A stretch of DNA of 64,000 nt from Roseivirga sp. (GCA_029262895.1 JAJCYM010000066.1:1-64000); one strand, 5' to 3'. Positions 26,975-35,991 are shown, counted from the stretch's first letter. The notes: generated by a model not told the origin, from the sequence alone. Numbers and translations are program-made.

Positions 26975-28183
26975 TTATTTGTTCAGGATTGATCTTTTTC
27001 TTTCTGGGTTGAAAAATTGTGGTTTTCCCACAATTGCTCTGACTGTTTCTCTATGGTGTTCCACCATCACCTCAAAGTTGACCTCGGTTCCTGGCTTGAC
27101 ATAATCTATCTCAAGTGTAGCCATAGCTATATTCTTTTTTAAAGCGGGTGACCAGGTTCCACTAGTGGCATACCCAATTTGCTTGGATAAGTCATCACGG
27201 TCATAGATAGGTACAGAATGCCTCCATGCACCCGGATCAGTGTGCGGTGGAAGGCCATGCTTTTTGAATAAGGCCTCTAAATCCGGCCAGTTGATATCAA
27301 TTCCAACAGTTCCCCATCTCGACCCATTTTTATTTTCTGCCTTCAGAGCCTTTTGTCCCATGAAAGGCTCTCGCTCCAAATTGACTGTCCAACCCAATCC
27401 AAGTTCGTAGGGCGTACTCATTTGTGCTGGGGTTAAAGCATGCAGGGCGCTATGATAATCAACTCCATTCATTACCAAACCGGCCTCTATCCTGGCGATA
27501 TCCAATGCCGCAATTCCCGACATTCTTATGTTGTAGTTTTGGCCTGCGCTCCATACAGCATCAAACAGCTTCAGAGCATCTTCATTTTTGGCCCAGAGCT
27601 CATAGCCCAAATCCCCGGTGTATCCAGTCCGTGAAATTTTAAACTCAAATCCATCACCGTTGGCACTTGTTGTCCAGAAAAATTTCAGGCTATCCAAATC
27701 TGCATTACACATATTCTTGAGAATATCCCTGGATGTAGGACCTTGCAGCGCCAGGGCACAATGGGTATCGGTAAGATCTTCAATATGGACGTCAAGTTTT
27801 TTAATCAACCTTGAAAACCATGAATAGGAAGGGTCCGCAGCAGTCACGAAATATTCATTCTCCCCAAACCGCATTACAGTGCCATCATCTATGACCATAC
27901 CTCGATCATCGCACCAGCAACAGTAAGTAGCCTGATTGAGCTTCAATTTGCTGATGTCTTTAACGATAAGTCTTGACAAAAACAGAGATGCGTCATTACC
28001 GGTTACTCGATATTTAAAGAGCGGTGTGACATCAACCAATCCTGCCGAATGCCTGAATGCATAATATTCGAAGTCATTGACCACATCGTAAGAATTTGCA
28101 GCGAAGTAGCCACCCCAATCTTTCCAATCAAGGTTATGATTGAGTTCCGAGGTTCTCGGATGAAATGGTGTTGGTAAAGGCAT
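26975..28183 (-). CDS. GcvT-like aminomethyltransferase (folate-binding family)
   Basis: 402 residues. It has the T-protein/YgfZ fold: HSAGLVDVTPLFKYRVTGNDASLFL near the N-terminus, ALQGPTSRD, ISRTGYTGDLGYELWAKNEDALKLFDAVW and LDIARIEAGLVMNGVDY. The last two are the folate-binding signatures of glycine-cleavage T-protein and of the C-terminal folate domain of dimethylglycine/sarcosine dehydrogenases. It lies first in an operon with two flavoproteins. This suggests a THF-dependent demethylation or C1 transfer from an oxidised amine rather than the housekeeping glycine cleavage system (no gcvH or gcvP nearby). A TAAATTTT box sits 6-14 bp before its ATG. Confidence 0.84.
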   Translation of the reverse strand: MPLPTPFHPRTSELNHNLDWKDWGGYFAANSYDVVNDFEYYAFRHSAGLVDVTPLFKYRVTGNDASLFLSRLIVKDISKLKLNQATYCCWCDDRGMVIDDGTVMRFGENEYFVTAADPSYSWFSRLIKKLDVHIEDLTDTHCALALQGPTSRDILKNMCNADLDSLKFFWTTSANGDGFEFKISRTGYTGDLGYELWAKNEDALKLFDAVWSAGQNYNIRMSGIAALDIARIEAGLVMNGVDYHSALHALTPAQMSTPYELGLGWTVNLEREPFMGQKALKAENKNGSRWGTVGIDINWPDLEALFKKHGLPPHTDPGAWRHSVPIYDRDDLSKQIGYATSGTWSPALKKNIAMATLEIDYVKPGTEVNFEVMVEHHRETVRAIVGKPQFFNPERKRSILNK

Positions 28184-28386
28184 GTGTGTAAAATTTAATG
28201 GAAGAGAGCCTCATAATCGATCATAGGATTATTGAGAAGGCGATAAAACTAGTGCGTGTAAAGCCGTGTGTTGACAGAATAATTATAATCCTGGGATCAG
28301 GATCCAGGGAAATTTAGAGGTGTCAACGGTTGTAGTATTCATGTCCTCTCAAGGTATGCATTCCGATGGTGAGTTCAAAACTGCTT

Positions 28387-28415
28387 ATCAGAGTCTTCTA
28401 TGGAATGACTCTGAT
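28387..28415. repeat. CAGAGTC-family hairpin repeat, copy 3
   Basis: Inverted repeat ATCAGAGTC (28387-28395) with GACTCTGAT (28407-28415), loop of 11 nt. It is part of the 315-bp intergenic stretch (28184-28498) between the GcvT-like start and the M28 peptidase stop, which otherwise shows no gene. Confidence 0.75.
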
Positions 28416-28434
28416 TGAGGGTCTCTTCTCTGTT

Positions 28435-28485
28435 CATCAGAGTCTCCTATCGGATGACTCTGAGAGAGGAGTAATGACTCTGATG
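28435..28485. repeat. CAGAGTC-family compound repeat, copy 4
   Basis: CATCAGAGTC at 28435-28444 can pair either with GACTCTGA at 28456-28463 (loop 11 nt) or with GACTCTGATG at 28476-28485 (10 bp, loop 31 nt). So the element holds an inner and an outer hairpin. It ends 13 bp before the M28 stop. Confidence 0.7.
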
Positions 28486-28498
28486 GGCTATCATTATG

Positions 28499-30211
28499 TC
28501 ATTTTTTCAAATCCGTGAGTATTCTGTCTACTTTGAGATTAAGGGTGCTCAATTTCTCATTCATGGCCTTAAGGAACTCAGCATTGGTTGTACCACCAAT
28601 ATCTGTGGTCGCCTGGATGGCCTTTCTGTACCAGTCTGCCCAGGTTTTAAGAATATCATCTTCTGTAGCCAAATCGCTCCCCGACCCCAAGGCCTTAGTA
28701 CTTAAATCATACTCTTCTTCCAGTCGATTGTAGGCAGACTCCGCCACTTCGTTGAGAATAAAGTAGGGCATTTCGGTCTTGTTCTCCGTGAGAATCAATG
28801 CCGTAATTAATGCCCCTGTTCCTACATTTTTCAGAGTGGTCGCAGACACATTATCAATCCGATCATTATTGGTGTGGTAAAACTGATCAGTAAAATGCCA
28901 TAGCAACAGCCCTGGGATATCAGCTCTCAAAAAAGGAACATGGTCACTCCCTCCTTCATAAGGATTAAATTTTACCGTCCAGTTTTTGGCTTTGCCCTGC
29001 TCTAAAAATCGATTGATTACAAAGTCGTTGAAATAATGTGGCTTCATCTGCTCCTTCTTCATTGGGCTACCACCCCATTCTGAGTGTTTTTCCTTACCTC
29101 TTGTCCAAATAGCAGCCGGATCGGGCATTTTTTCTATTAGGAACGTGCCGCCTGTAACAGCCGTGTTTTCTCCTACCATATCCAGGCTCATACCCCATTT
29201 AATGTTGGCTGCCCGCTCCTTGTCTTCTTCAATAAATCTTCTGGTAGCCGATATCTCGTCACCAAATAGGTAGGTGATGGTTCTTTCCGGATTGATTTTA
29301 CCTGCTGCCAACAATTTCGCACTTGTAGCAGCTACTTCCTGCAGAGCCCCTACTCCACTGGCGTTATCATTAGCACCTGGCTCCTGAACATGAGCACTGA
29401 ACACAAAGCGCTCATTGGGCAGCTTACTGCCTCTCAGTTCTGCAACAAGTGTGAGCTCATCGGCAGTATATATTTTAGTCTCTAGCTTTACCTTCACCTT
29501 GTTGTTGCCCGCCTTTAAAGCGGCATCCAACTTTTGCTTGGCCTCATAGGAAAGCAGCAACCCAAAGCCCTTCTGTTCTTCATTTCTTCTTATGCTTCCG
29601 AATTGAATCGAGGTGATGTTCTTTTCCGGTTGCAGATATGAAGGAAGTGAATAACCAATGGCACCCACCGCACCATTTCGTTCAACACCCAACTGATGAA
29701 TTCGGCCGACACTGCCTTCACCATAAGCAATCTTTCCTTTGACATTGCTGAAATCCATGTTTCTGCCTGACCCCACCTGCACAATCTCATATTCCTGCTC
29801 GCCATCAGTACTGTGGGAGTTAATGGCCATCATATGCCGATTGGTTTTGAAATCAAGTAGCACCTCTCCGTTCGACAATTTGATATATCCTGAAACAGGC
29901 TCCCAAGTCGAAACTCGCATGGGTCTCTTTTCTATTCTATAGGTCAACCGATCCGTTGAATCAGCGTCTTCCTCCTTTTTAAAGCCAGCCTTCTCTAGTT
30001 GTTCAGCGACACGGTAAATGCTCTGATCAAAGCCGGAATTTCCGGGCAGGCGCCAAAACTTCTCAACAAACCTGACGGTTTCGAAAGCGGCATTGGCATT
30101 GTAGGTTTCATCTACCATATCAAAATATGGTTTTACAAACTCCTTGTGTTGAAAAGCAAAAGCTTTTGGTGACAGGACTAACAAGCAAAGACCTAGAATG
30201 AAATTTCGCAT
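28499..30211 (-). CDS. exported M28-family zinc peptidase
   Basis: About 570 residues from the ATG at 30211. A second ATG at 30220 would add MPH before the signal peptide RNFILGLCLLVLSPKAFAF. M28 zinc signatures are FSAHVQEPGANDNASG (His and bridging Asp), FGDEISATRRFIEEDKE (catalytic/ligand Glu), SLDMVGENTAV (Asp) and YEGGSDHVPF (last His). The domain is preceded by a PA-like insertion, typical of aminopeptidase-Y/carboxypeptidase relatives. It acts in the periplasm or outside the cell. Its neighbours do not define a pathway. Confidence 0.9.
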   Translation of the reverse strand: MRNFILGLCLLVLSPKAFAFQHKEFVKPYFDMVDETYNANAAFETVRFVEKFWRLPGNSGFDQSIYRVAEQLEKAGFKKEEDADSTDRLTYRIEKRPMRVSTWEPVSGYIKLSNGEVLLDFKTNRHMMAINSHSTDGEQEYEIVQVGSGRNMDFSNVKGKIAYGEGSVGRIHQLGVERNGAVGAIGYSLPSYLQPEKNITSIQFGSIRRNEEQKGFGLLLSYEAKQKLDAALKAGNNKVKVKLETKIYTADELTLVAELRGSKLPNERFVFSAHVQEPGANDNASGVGALQEVAATSAKLLAAGKINPERTITYLFGDEISATRRFIEEDKERAANIKWGMSLDMVGENTAVTGGTFLIEKMPDPAAIWTRGKEKHSEWGGSPMKKEQMKPHYFNDFVINRFLEQGKAKNWTVKFNPYEGGSDHVPFLRADIPGLLLWHFTDQFYHTNNDRIDNVSATTLKNVGTGALITALILTENKTEMPYFILNEVAESAYNRLEEEYDLSTKALGSGSDLATEDDILKTWADWYRKAIQATTDIGGTTNAEFLKAMNEKLSTLNLKVDRILTDLKK

Positions 30212-30310
30212 ATGGGGCATAACGCTAATATTGTGCCATGAATATAGTTGAAGCAGGGGTAATTAGTCGCTAACGAGCAGGTAAAATAATGGCATTTTGA
30301 TCAATAAAAA

Positions 30311-30895
30311 TTACAAGTACCCCCAACCTAAGAGCTTCTTGTATATCTCTATACAAATCCAGGCATCCGTTGCGGCATACTGAACTTGCTTGTTAGAGAG
30401 TATCTCATTTTCCCAGTTTGAGGTTTGGGCAGATTTGGAAATCCTTATCTCAAGAATCATAGCAGCCAGGTTTCGTGCCCCTATGCTTTCTGCCCCAATT
30501 TCTTTCATCTCCTTGTTAAGATCAAAGAAATTACCAGGATTGAAGCGAGCAAGCTTATTTAACAACTGGACATCATCTTCCAAACCAATGCCCACTTTCC
30601 TAATAGTCTCAGACTCCAAAAATCTCACTATTGAGGGTAAAAGGCCTGTTTCTTTTATTCTCAATAGAAATACCTCATCATCGGTGCCAATTTGAATTAG
30701 GGAAATTTTTCGAATCTGGCCTTTTTTAAACGTAGGTCGTGCCTCCGTGTCAAAGCCTACAAATGGATAATCATTGATCTTGGACATCGCGTTGTTAATG
30801 TCTCCCTTGGTCGAAAGCACATGCACTTCGCCTGGATAGGAGGCCAAAGGCCGTTCCATTACTTCATCTTTTGTGATTGCAACAGGAAACATCAT
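30311..30895 (-). CDS. 3'-5' exonuclease, RNase D/DnaQ-like (DEDDy)
   Basis: 194 residues. All four DEDDy residues are visible: FVGFDTEAR (Asp49, Glu51), GLEDDVQLL (Asp107) and YAATDAW (Tyr173, Asp177). No HRDC domain follows, unlike full RNase D (about 375 residues), so it belongs to the short Bacteroidota family of single-domain exonucleases. It trims 3' ends of RNA or DNA in the cytoplasm. Its ATG overlaps the nhaC stop by 4 nt. Confidence 0.9.
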   Translation of the reverse strand: MMFPVAITKDEVMERPLASYPGEVHVLSTKGDINNAMSKINDYPFVGFDTEARPTFKKGQIRKISLIQIGTDDEVFLLRIKETGLLPSIVRFLESETIRKVGIGLEDDVQLLNKLARFNPGNFFDLNKEMKEIGAESIGARNLAAMILEIRISKSAQTSNWENEILSNKQVQYAATDAWICIEIYKKLLGWGYL

Positions 30896-32358
30896 TCGGC
30901 CACTTCCATTTCAGGTTTCTTGTCTTTCAACTTTCTAATCTTGATGTTTAAGTAGGCGAATGTAATGGTCATAATAGGGCTTATGATATTAAAGAAGGCA
31001 TAGGGCAAGTAGGCACCTGTAGCCACTCCCAAGACATTAGAATGGTAAGCACCGCAGGTATTCCATGGCACCAGCACCGAGGTCACCGTGCCCGCATCCT
31101 CAAGTGTTCGACTGAGGTTTTCAGGTGCAAGGCCTTTTTCTTTATAAACATCTGCATACATTCTTCCCGGTACAACAATAGACAGGTATTGGTCGGATGC
31201 AGTTGCGTTAAAAAACATTGTAGTGCCTGCTGTCGAAGCTACTAATGAACCTGTGGACTTCACTTTTGACATTACTGACTCGGCAATTCTCTTTAATAAA
31301 CCGGTAGCTTCCATTACCCCGCCAAAAGTCATGGCTGATAATATTAACCAAACAGTACCAAGCATTCCTGCCATTCCACTCGAAGAAAGTAATTCATCCA
31401 CAACTCCATTTCCAGTGACTATGTTGATGTCTCCATACATGGACTTCATTAATCCAACGAAGGTCAGCTCCCAGCCAGCACCATCCCAATTCGCCACGCT
31501 CTGCACAACTTCGGGTTGGAATATCAAAGCAAAAACACCACCCAATAATGCTCCAATTAGAATAGCTGGAATCGCAGGCATCTTCTTAACAATGAGAAAA
31601 ACGACTATGGCTGGCACCAGAAACAGAAGTCCGGTAACGTTGAACTTGCTATCAATAGCTGCTAGCATTGCTTCTGTCTGAGTTACATCGCCACTTCCTC
31701 CTTGAGTAAACCCTAAAATCAGGAATAAAACCAAAGCAATTGATATTGAAGGTATTGTAGTGTAAGTCATATAGCGAATATGAGTAAACAAGTCTGTTCC
31801 AGCCATTGCTGGCGCCAGGTTCGTGGTATCCGAAAGAGGTGACATTTTATCTCCAAAGTAAGCGCCTGATAGCACTGCACCGGCCACCATTCCTTCGTGT
31901 ATTCCAAGTGCTGTGCCAATGCCCACCAAGGCAATACCTACCGTAGCAGCTGTGGTCCATGAACTTCCCGTGGCAATAGACACAATGGAGCATATGATAC
32001 ATGCCGCAAATAAGAATATGGTCGGATTCAGGATTTGCAATCCATAATAAATCATAGCCGGAACGATGCCGCTTAAAAGCCAGGTTCCCGCCAATGCCCC
32101 AATCAAGAGTAGAATAATAATCGAGGCCATGGCACTGCTTATGCTTTTAACTATACCCTTCTGTATTTCTTCCCATTTGTAGCCAATTTTCAATGCAACC
32201 AGAGCGGCCACTCCGGCTGACAGAATCAAAAGAATCTGGTTGGAACCATCCAAAGATGCATCACCAAATATTCTCACATTAATGAAAAGGACTATTACTA
32301 GGAAGATGATTGGAATGAATGCCTGAAAGAGCGTAGGTTTCTGGTATTTGTATGTCAT
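30892..32358 (-). CDS. nhaC: Na+/H+ antiporter, NhaC family
   Basis: 488 residues with about eleven to twelve helices. The family signatures are GAVLSGAYFGDKMSPLSDTTNLAPAMAGTDLF (ion-binding loop near residue 165-195), SIATGSSWTTAATVGIAL and GGVMEATGLLKRI. A second conserved patch is VPWNTCGAYHSNVLGVATGAYLPYAFF near 430-460. It exchanges cytoplasmic Na+ (or a dicarboxylate in the malate/Na+ type) for protons. This fits a marine or saline habitat. The exonuclease gene is downstream in the same transcript. Confidence 0.9.
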   Translation of the reverse strand: MTYKYQKPTLFQAFIPIIFLVIVLFINVRIFGDASLDGSNQILLILSAGVAALVALKIGYKWEEIQKGIVKSISSAMASIIILLLIGALAGTWLLSGIVPAMIYYGLQILNPTIFLFAACIICSIVSIATGSSWTTAATVGIALVGIGTALGIHEGMVAGAVLSGAYFGDKMSPLSDTTNLAPAMAGTDLFTHIRYMTYTTIPSISIALVLFLILGFTQGGSGDVTQTEAMLAAIDSKFNVTGLLFLVPAIVVFLIVKKMPAIPAILIGALLGGVFALIFQPEVVQSVANWDGAGWELTFVGLMKSMYGDINIVTGNGVVDELLSSSGMAGMLGTVWLILSAMTFGGVMEATGLLKRIAESVMSKVKSTGSLVASTAGTTMFFNATASDQYLSIVVPGRMYADVYKEKGLAPENLSRTLEDAGTVTSVLVPWNTCGAYHSNVLGVATGAYLPYAFFNIISPIMTITFAYLNIKIRKLKDKKPEMEVAE

Positions 32359-32690
32359 AGAGTCTGATGTTATTTCATCAATTTGAAAGATAAGGATTTC
32401 TTTTTAGTTCGCTGAAGAAGTTCGACCAAGGCTTGATAAAATGCATCTCGCTCTTCCTTAAGCACATCCTGCCTTGATCAAAACCGAGTCGCTCCAAAGC
32501 TCATTTCCTCCATCCAATAATATTAACTCACCGTTTCGAACACCAATTGCCCCTAACAAGAAAATAGCATAGAATATTTGTTTTATATTTAATATCTCAG
32601 ACCTACAGGATTGATAGCAGTTAAAACGTGATTTGACGTGTTAAATCCGTGCCAGCAAGCCAATCGTTATACAAAAACTTTTATTCAATA
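32359..32690. other. 332-bp divergent intergenic region, no gene supported
   Basis: The region between the nhaC start and the DUF4442 start. It must hold promoters for both genes, but I see no exact TAnnTTTG box. On the minus strand an open stretch of about 40 codons (roughly 32590-32470, ending LWSDSVLIKAGCA) has no good start codon. I treat it as non-coding or decayed. Confidence 0.5.
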
Positions 32691-33200
32691 ATGTTCAATC
32701 CTGCTCAACTACTGGAAAAAGCCAAAACCTCTCAAAGACATCTTAAACTCTTGAATTTCGGGCTGGCAAGGATGATTCCTTTTAATAAGCCACACGGCTT
32801 CAGAATCATTGAAATTAAAGACAGGTGTGTGACTACACTCCTACCCTATAAAAGGATGAATTGGAATCATATCAAAGGGCTTCATGCCTGCGCTTTGGCC
32901 ACAATTTCTGAATTCACAACAGGCATTGTTCTTCTCTCGAGTCTGGACCCTAATCAGTATCGTATTATTATGCAGCGCATGGAAATGGACTACCATTACC
33001 AGGGCAAAATGAATGTTACTGCCAAATTTGAAGTGACAGAAGAATGGTTGAAGCAAGAAGTCATTGACCCCTTAAAACAAGAAGATGCCGTTGTGGTAAA
33101 GTGTGAGATAAAGACCATTGATCTTGATGGGAATCATATCACTACGGGGAATATCTACTGGCAGGTAAAAGACTGGAAAAAGGTAAAGACCAAGGCCTGA
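32691..33200 (+). CDS. DUF4442 hotdog-fold protein (thioesterase-like)
   Basis: About 169 residues from the ATG at 32691. A GTG/ATG-less extension to 32649 is not supported. It has the hotdog layout of DUF4442: FGLARMIPFNKPHGFRIIEIKDRCVTTLLPYKRMNWNHIKGLHACALATISEFTTGIVL, with the conserved NWNHIKGLHACALAT helix that replaces the usual hotdog acidic helix. It is related to PaaI-like thioesterases, but enzyme activity is unproven. A 13-bp inverted repeat starts right at its stop codon. Confidence 0.8.
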   Translation: MFNPAQLLEKAKTSQRHLKLLNFGLARMIPFNKPHGFRIIEIKDRCVTTLLPYKRMNWNHIKGLHACALATISEFTTGIVLLSSLDPNQYRIIMQRMEMDYHYQGKMNVTAKFEVTEEWLKQEVIDPLKQEDAVVVKCEIKTIDLDGNHITTGNIYWQVKDWKKVKTKA

Positions 33201-33255
33201 TACCAAATCAACCATAACATGACGTATACAAATCATTTTATAGTTGAATTGGTAT
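33200..33255 (+). repeat. long-loop inverted repeat after the DUF4442 gene
   Basis: ATACCAAATCAAC (33200-33212) pairs with GTTGAATTGGTAT (33243-33255) over 12 of 13 bases, around a 30-nt A/T-rich loop. It begins at the stop codon. It lacks a T tract. It may act as a weak terminator or be a dispersed repeat. Confidence 0.45.
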
Positions 33256-33305
33256 AACACCGATCACGTAATTGTAATTTTCATTCCATCCAGACTTGGT
33301 TAGTT

Positions 33306-33313
33306 TAGGTTTG
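33306..33313 (+). promoter_or_regulatory. Bacteroidota -7 box before the DUF2911 lipoprotein
   Basis: TAGGTTTG matches the TAnnTTTG consensus exactly, 16 nt upstream of the ATG at 33330. No convincing -33 TTTG is found at the usual 19-21 bp, so the promoter call rests on the -7 box alone. Confidence 0.5.
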
Positions 33314-33329
33314 ATTAACCTTATCTACG

Positions 33330-34505
33330 ATGAAAAAGAACGCACTATTCCTTCTACTGATAGCTGCAACTAGCATTGGTTGCGATTCAGAAAATTCAAG
33401 CGTTGACTCAAACAAGGGATACTTTGTAACCCTCCTCGGCAACGATACCCTGGCGGTAGAACGTTTTGAAAAGTCAGAAAACGGAATTAAGGCAGAGGTC
33501 TTGCTGAGAAGCCCAAGGACAGTTTATTATGAGTATGACCTGTCACTCAATTCGGAAGGCGGAATGACAAAAATGACTCGTTTCAGTCAGGATCCACGGC
33601 AGGCTTTCACAGATGAAGGAAAACGCATTACCCAGGAAATTGGTCTTAATGGTGATTCACTGGTGTCAGAAACTCCAACCAACAATGGCACAAGAAGATT
33701 GACCGCGTTGAATAGCAGCGGCAGTTTACCCTTTATAGATATGGTACACTGGCCTTACGAATTGGCGTTTAATGCTGCCGCAAAAGCCTCCTCTGACAGT
33801 ATTCACCAGATGCTTTTTACTGGAAGAAGACTATCTGATTTTATCATTCATAAAGAAAGTGCTGATTCCATGACCATTCGCCATCCCTCCAGAGGAGTGA
33901 TGGGGGTAGATGTGGATGATCATGGTAATCTCCTAAAACTTGATGCAGCCCTAACCACCAGAAAGCTTATTGTCAAGAGAGTAAATGAGATGGATTTTGA
34001 AGGAGTCATAAGAGATTTTGCGGAGCGCGACAAAAACGGAAGCCCTTTTAGTGGCAACCTATCCGGGGCTGTGGAAGAGGAGTTCTCTTTTGGAGGAGCC
34101 AACTTCAAAGTGACCTACGGATCTCCAAAAAAGCGAGGAAGAAAGATTTTTGGGGGTATCGTTTCTTATGGTCAGCGATGGAGGACAGGCGCAAACAGAG
34201 CCACACACTTTAGTACAACCAAAGACCTGGTGATTGATGGTTTGGATGTGCCAGCTGGAGATTATACGCTTTTCTCCATTCCCGAAGCAAACGGAGGCAC
34301 TTTGATCATCAACAAGCAGACAGGTCAAAATGGCCAATCCTACGATGAATCAAGAGACTTAGGAAGAGTAAGTATGAGTATGGGCTCTCAATCAGAAGTC
34401 ACAGAAAACTTCACCATCAAGGTGGTAGAAGGTGAAGGCTCGGCTGGAACCATACAATTGATTTGGGATCAATCGGTATTATCGATTGGTTTTTCTATCA
34501 AATAA
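33330..34505 (+). CDS. DUF2911 domain lipoprotein
   Basis: 391 residues. Lipoprotein signal MKKNALFLLLIAATSIGC with Cys18. The C-terminal third matches DUF2911: VTYGSPKKRGRKIFGG, SYGQRWRTGANRATHFSTT, DLVIDGLDVPAGDYTLFSIPE and GGTLIINKQTGQNG. The N-terminal half is a separate beta-rich region of unknown family. DUF2911 proteins are envelope lipoproteins found almost only in this phylum, with no known reaction. It stands as a single gene with its own promoter box, followed 154 bp later by the LanC-like gene on the same strand. Confidence 0.86.
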   Translation: MKKNALFLLLIAATSIGCDSENSSVDSNKGYFVTLLGNDTLAVERFEKSENGIKAEVLLRSPRTVYYEYDLSLNSEGGMTKMTRFSQDPRQAFTDEGKRITQEIGLNGDSLVSETPTNNGTRRLTALNSSGSLPFIDMVHWPYELAFNAAAKASSDSIHQMLFTGRRLSDFIIHKESADSMTIRHPSRGVMGVDVDDHGNLLKLDAALTTRKLIVKRVNEMDFEGVIRDFAERDKNGSPFSGNLSGAVEEEFSFGGANFKVTYGSPKKRGRKIFGGIVSYGQRWRTGANRATHFSTTKDLVIDGLDVPAGDYTLFSIPEANGGTLIINKQTGQNGQSYDESRDLGRVSMSMGSQSEVTENFTIKVVEGEGSAGTIQLIWDQSVLSIGFSIK

Positions 34506-34625
34506 CATTGATGAATTTTCAGACTGCCTGAAAAGTCACCTCAATCGATATCAAGACGGAGAGTGTATAAGTCTCTGCCAATTATAAGTTCAAAATCAGT
34601 CTCTTGCCACATATGGACTTTCAGA

Positions 34626-34656
34626 TTGGGTTTGCTCACTGAATTGGTTAATTTTC
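34626..34656 (+). promoter_or_regulatory. promoter candidate for the LanC-like gene
   Basis: TTG at 34626-34628, then 20 bp, then TAATTTTC at 34649-34656 (one mismatch to TAnnTTTG), only 3 nt before the GTG start at 34660. If this is used, the mRNA would be almost leaderless. Confidence 0.4.
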
Positions 34657-34659
34657 TCT

Positions 34660-35991
34660 GTGCGTAAACCTATTCTATCTTTTCTTTTAGTCTTTGTCAT
34701 AACAGCCGGATGCGGTGACAAAAGAAATTCTGAGACTGGTGAGCAGTATTTGAGCCTCGCCATCCAAGTAGCCAACTGGCTTGAACAACAAAAAGTAATA
34801 AAGGAAGAAGGCGTCATTTGGCGTTCTTCAGATGAACAGGAAAGCTTCCCGGTTTTCAATTCTGGCCTTTATAATGGAAGTGGTGGCGTGGTCCTCTTTT
34901 ATCTGGAGTTATATCATCAAACTGATAATGAGCAATTCCTGACAGAAGCCAAGCTTGGTGCAGATTATCTTTTGGCAGCTATTCCTGATAGCCTAAGTCA
35001 AAATGCTCCTCCAGGCCTTTACATCGGTACGTCCGGCCTCGGTTTTGTGCTGGGTGAAGTATATAAACTGACCAACGAAGATAAATATCTTGACGGGGTG
35101 AAGGCATGCGTAAAATTACTTGATGATCAAAAGGTTGCAGATGAGGCTGGGTTCAACTGGGGAGCAAACACAGATATTATTTCCGGCAATACAGGCATCG
35201 GTCTATTTCTGCTTTACGCCTATCAGGATTTGCAAATAGACATGGCTTTGGATTTAGCCATAGGTGCTGGCAGGAGTTTGACAATAATGAGCGATGATGC
35301 TGTTGGAGGAAAAAAGTGGATGATGCTACAAACCTTCCCAAGGTATATGCCCAACTTTTCTCATGGAACTGCCGGAACATCCTACTTCCTTGCCGCTCTT
35401 TACGAGCAAACACAAGAGGCCTTATTTAAAGATGCCTCATTAGAGGGGGCTGAACACTTATTAAGTATTGCTAACGACAATGGTTTAATAGATCATCACG
35501 AGCCAGACACCACTGGTTTGGTGTACTACGGTTGGTGTCATGGGCCAACCGGCACAGGAAGGCTTTATCAAAAGCTTTCGGTGCTAGACGACAAGAACAG
35601 CAAATGGAATGATGCGCTCATCTCAGCCAACACCACTATGATTAACGCCAACCTGACTGAAGAGCACCCTGATGGTTTCTGGCAAAATGTTGGACAGTGT
35701 TGTGGTTCGGCAGGTGTGGCGGATTACTTTCTTTCTCTGCACAAAATCACTTCCGACCCCGACTACCTGGAAATGTCTCTAAATATGACTCAGGATATTA
35801 TTGGTCATTTAACAACTGAGAACGATGGCATTAAATGGATTCATGCTGAAAATCGTTCACAACCTGACTTTCTTCAAGCCCAAACTGGATACATGCAAGG
35901 AAGTTCAGGAATAGGCATGCACCTTTTAAGACTAAACGCATTTTATAAAGGGAAATCTCCTTTAATCAAGTTTCCTGACTCTCCTTTCTAA
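34660..35991 (+). CDS. LanC-like cyclase-fold lipoprotein with CCG zinc motif
   Basis: 443 residues, GTG start. Signal with lipobox ITAGC (Cys18), so exported and lipid-anchored. The body is an alpha/alpha-barrel with seven G-x-x-G repeats: near residues 73, 122, 176, 236, 295, 349 and 414. The LanC active-site pattern is present: SHG (His235), WCHGPTGTG (Cys293) and QCCGSAG (Cys347 and Cys348). In classical LanC the zinc ligands are Cys-Cys-His; here the last is Cys, as in ProcM-like CCG cyclases. Classical LanC enzymes add cysteine thiols to dehydroamino acids in the cytoplasm; an exported stand-alone form is unusual. No lantibiotic precursor or LanB/LanM gene is nearby. Confidence 0.82.
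   Translation: MRKPILSFLLVFVITAGCGDKRNSETGEQYLSLAIQVANWLEQQKVIKEEGVIWRSSDEQESFPVFNSGLYNGSGGVVLFYLELYHQTDNEQFLTEAKLGADYLLAAIPDSLSQNAPPGLYIGTSGLGFVLGEVYKLTNEDKYLDGVKACVKLLDDQKVADEAGFNWGANTDIISGNTGIGLFLLYAYQDLQIDMALDLAIGAGRSLTIMSDDAVGGKKWMMLQTFPRYMPNFSHGTAGTSYFLAALYEQTQEALFKDASLEGAEHLLSIANDNGLIDHHEPDTTGLVYYGWCHGPTGTGRLYQKLSVLDDKNSKWNDALISANTTMINANLTEEHPDGFWQNVGQCCGSAGVADYFLSLHKITSDPDYLEMSLNMTQDIIGHLTTENDGIKWIHAENRSQPDFLQAQTGYMQGSSGIGMHLLRLNAFYKGKSPLIKFPDSPF

Noticed and set aside
32470-32590. about 40 open codons on the minus strand upstream of nhaC (ending GNELWSDSVLIKAGCA)
   Set aside because: No usable start codon, short, in a divergent promoter region; may be a decayed fragment but not supportable as a gene.
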